Below are positions 62,790 through 64,000 of a stretch of DNA of 64,000 bases, in pieces. Source of the stretch: Rossellomorea vietnamensis (GTDB lineage Bacteria > Bacillota > Bacilli > Bacillales > Bacillaceae_B). The notes beneath the pieces were generated by a model that worked only from the letters and a program-made list of their open reading frames with translations, did not search any database and was not told the origin of the DNA. The number at the start of each line of letters is the position of its first letter. The first letter of the stretch is position 1. The stretch spans positions 173,443 through 237,442 of the forward strand of contig NZ_LIXZ01000008.1 in the NCBI RefSeq assembly GCF_001305855.1. The letters run 5' to 3'. Made by a program: the position numbers and the translations under genes.

Positions 62790-63629
62790 TTACTTACTAA
62801 ATAACCCTTTGAAAAGATCGACTACGAAAAATCGAACTTCGACTTCTTCCTCTTCCTGATCTTCCACAAAAACCGGTTCTTCTTGTTTTTCTACCTTTTT
62901 CTCAACTTGCTCTTCTTGCTTTTTTACCTCTTCTTCAACCGGCGTCTCTCCCTTTTCTTCCTCATCGATCACACCGGCTTCAACTGCTTCTACTTCGACT
63001 TGCTTATAGGCGATGGTATCATCTTCAGGTTGTTCAACATCTTCACTCTCTGCGTCTTCAGGATCCACTTCGGTTACCTCATTACCGCTTGCCTCCACTT
63101 TTGTTTCAAAGCCCGTACTTCTTACGGCATTCCCTGTAGAGAAATCCAGGAAGCATAGTGGCGGATATAGGACGCACCACCAGTTCGCTCCTTCCCCTTT
63201 ACCAAGTGTGATTAACACCGCTTCGTACTCACCTGCCGGATAAAGATACTGACCATATAGCTTAGTGGGAAAGTCCACTTTACCAAACTCTACTTTCACT
63301 GATTGATCCATGCCTTCAGCCGCCACGACATCTTCCGCAATCTTCTGAAGCTGTGGCAATCCTTCCTTGATGACTGCTTTCGCCTCATCCTGTGACGTCA
63401 AGGTCGATACCCAGTTCGTAATCTCTTTGTTGACTTCATCCCGGACGAGTCTCTTCACGTTCTGATCCCCATCCAGATCACTATTGGCCAGGATCCGCAG
63501 ACGAATCGCTTCCTCCGGGATCACCATCGTCTCCTGTGCCGCCATTTCCTGCTTCGGTATATATAAACTTAGAATCGTTCCTAATGATAGAATCATGATA
63601 TACAATAGTACTGTGTGTTTTGTTTTCAT
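62790..63629 (-). CDS. spoIIR: Stage II sporulation protein SpoIIR
   Basis: 279 residues. Signal/anchor segment (about 7-27), then the conserved domain (about 35-175): IPEEAIRLRILANSDLDGDQNVKRLVRDEVN and ANWWCVLYPPLCFLDFSTG. SpoIIR is secreted from the forespore and triggers SpoIIGA processing of pro-sigma-E. The last ~100 residues are a Glu/Val/Lys-rich low-complexity tail, making the protein about 55 residues longer than B. subtilis SpoIIR (224 aa as I recall). AGGGGGAG precedes the ATG. Confidence 0.93.
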   Translation of the reverse strand: MKTKHTVLLYIMILSLGTILSLYIPKQEMAAQETMVIPEEAIRLRILANSDLDGDQNVKRLVRDEVNKEITNWVSTLTSQDEAKAVIKEGLPQLQKIAEDVVAAEGMDQSVKVEFGKVDFPTKLYGQYLYPAGEYEAVLITLGKGEGANWWCVLYPPLCFLDFSTGNAVRSTGFETKVEASGNEVTEVDPEDAESEDVEQPEDDTIAYKQVEVEAVEAGVIDEEEKGETPVEEEVKKQEEQVEKKVEKQEEPVFVEDQEEEEVEVRFFVVDLFKGLFSK

Positions 63630-63720
63630 GTCCTCTCCCCCTTGGTAAACAGTGTGGTCAAAAGGGGGGAATCTTAAACTAGTAAAATAACATTTTTGTT
63701 TGGGAAAATTAGTTGTGGGG

Positions 63721-63800
63721 GCTTTTTGAAAATAAAATCTCGTTTTTGAAAATAAATGGGCTGGTTTTGAAAATAAAACTCAAGTTTTGAAAATAAGTTG
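63721..63800. repeat. Four-unit 20-bp array, TTTTGAAAATAA core
   Basis: Exactly 20-bp period: units start at 63721, 63741, 63761 and 63781, each with TTTTGAAAATAA plus 8 variable bases. Inverse of the array at 21216-21295. Confidence 0.85.
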
Positions 63801-63866
63801 AGTCAAGTCCACTTTATTGTGTAAATTCATATACTATGTCTTCAACCAATATTAGTTATTGTTCTT

Positions 63867-63898
63867 AGGGGGTCCTCCAGCTAGCTGGAGGACCCCCT
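63867..63898. repeat. 32-bp perfect palindrome
   Basis: A left arm AGGGGGTCCTCCAGCT joined without loop to its exact complement. No T run follows on either strand. It lies about 15 nt past the transposase stop, inside the presumed IS end. Confidence 0.9.
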
Positions 63899-63912
63899 CG
63901 AAAATTGAAAAT

Positions 63913-64000
63913 TCAATAGAGATATTTTCTGTTCCCTGGATCAAGGTCTTTTTCCTGCTCCATCAAAACTGCTCCAATTAGTCGAAATGCTGATTGCGTA
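63913..64000 (-). CDS. IS256-family transposase, C-terminal fragment at window edge
   Basis: The last 28 codons read FRLIGAVLMEQEKDLDPGNRKYLY (in part), which fits the C-terminal end of Mutator/IS256 transposases (RLIGAVLMEQ..EW..RRY). The 5' part lies beyond the window. Confidence 0.65.
   Translation of the reverse strand, partial: TQSAFRLIGAVLMEQEKDLDPGNRKYLY

Larger units (their letters stand above)
63802..64000. mobile_element. End of an IS256-type (Mutator) insertion sequence
   Basis: A partial transposase C-terminus is followed toward lower coordinates by a palindrome and by AAGTCCACTTTATTGTGTAAA (about 63805-63825), resembling IS256-family terminal inverted repeats. The exact boundary and target duplication cannot be fixed because the other end lies outside the window. 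Confidence 0.55.

Overview
This 64 kb window is a chromosomal segment of an endospore-forming, flagellated, low-to-moderate GC Firmicute of the Bacillaceae. The right two thirds follow the gene neighbourhood of Bacillus subtilis from spoIIR back to the flhO/flhP/fabZ/ssb region: spoIIR-ywlB-sua5-mntP-ywlE-mcp-rpiB-ywlG-glyA-upp-atp operon-ywzB-ywmB-murAA-spoIID-spoIIQ-symporter-spoIIID-mbl-flhO-flhP-fabZ-sinR-ywpF-ssb-ywqA/ywqB. A Rossellomorea-like or related Bacillus is plausible, but the species cannot be fixed from the sequence alone. No tRNA, rRNA or CRISPR array was seen.

Layout. 1-6.2 kb: cell-wall genes (lytA, lytB fragment, a sugar epimerase, a LytE-like endopeptidase) and a PlcR-like regulator divergent from a 42-codon signal-peptide gene. 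6.3-8.0 kb: an ECF sigma factor with its membrane partner. 8.3-14.4 kb: the histidine-utilisation operon hutPHUIG with a HutP-type attenuator. 14.5-19.5 kb: an accessory stretch with a REP-associated (Y1/HUH) transposase, small regulators, a c-di-GMP-I riboswitch driving a 42-aa membrane protein, and a YIP1-like/HlyD-like pair. 19.6-26 kb: alkaline phosphatase and the SWIM/SNF2 pair ywqB-ywqA. 26-30 kb: ssbB, ywpF, sinR, and on the opposite strand sinI behind a second c-di-GMP-I riboswitch, then a lipoprotein and fabZ. 30-43 kb: flagellar rod genes, mbl, spoIIID, a sodium/solute symporter operon, spoIIQ, spoIID, murAA and ywmB. 43-47 kb: three repeat proteins with small barrel-like units around an ArsB-like transporter. 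46.9-54 kb: the F1Fo ATP synthase operon. 54-64 kb: upp, glyA, ywlG, rpiB, a chemoreceptor, ywlE, mntP, sua5, ywlB and spoIIR, ending in the edge of an IS256-type element.

The most striking feature is a dispersed 14-bp sequence, GAGGTCCGTCCCTC. I counted 19 exact and 6 single-mismatch copies. They lie in intergenic inverted pairs, in the stems or loops of terminators, and inside five protein genes in different reading frames. A RAYT-type transposase gene sits among them, next to a copy pair that folds into one large hairpin. This looks like a REP/RAYT system, or an uptake-sequence-like signal that has spread into genes. Two further repeat families, each with a ~20-bp period and 4-5 units, occur at two intergenic loci each.

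Other points of interest are the PlcR/PapR-like quorum-sensing pair in divergent orientation, sinI apparently under c-di-GMP riboswitch control and convergent to sinR, and a cluster of DnaA boxes around sua5 (ywlC).
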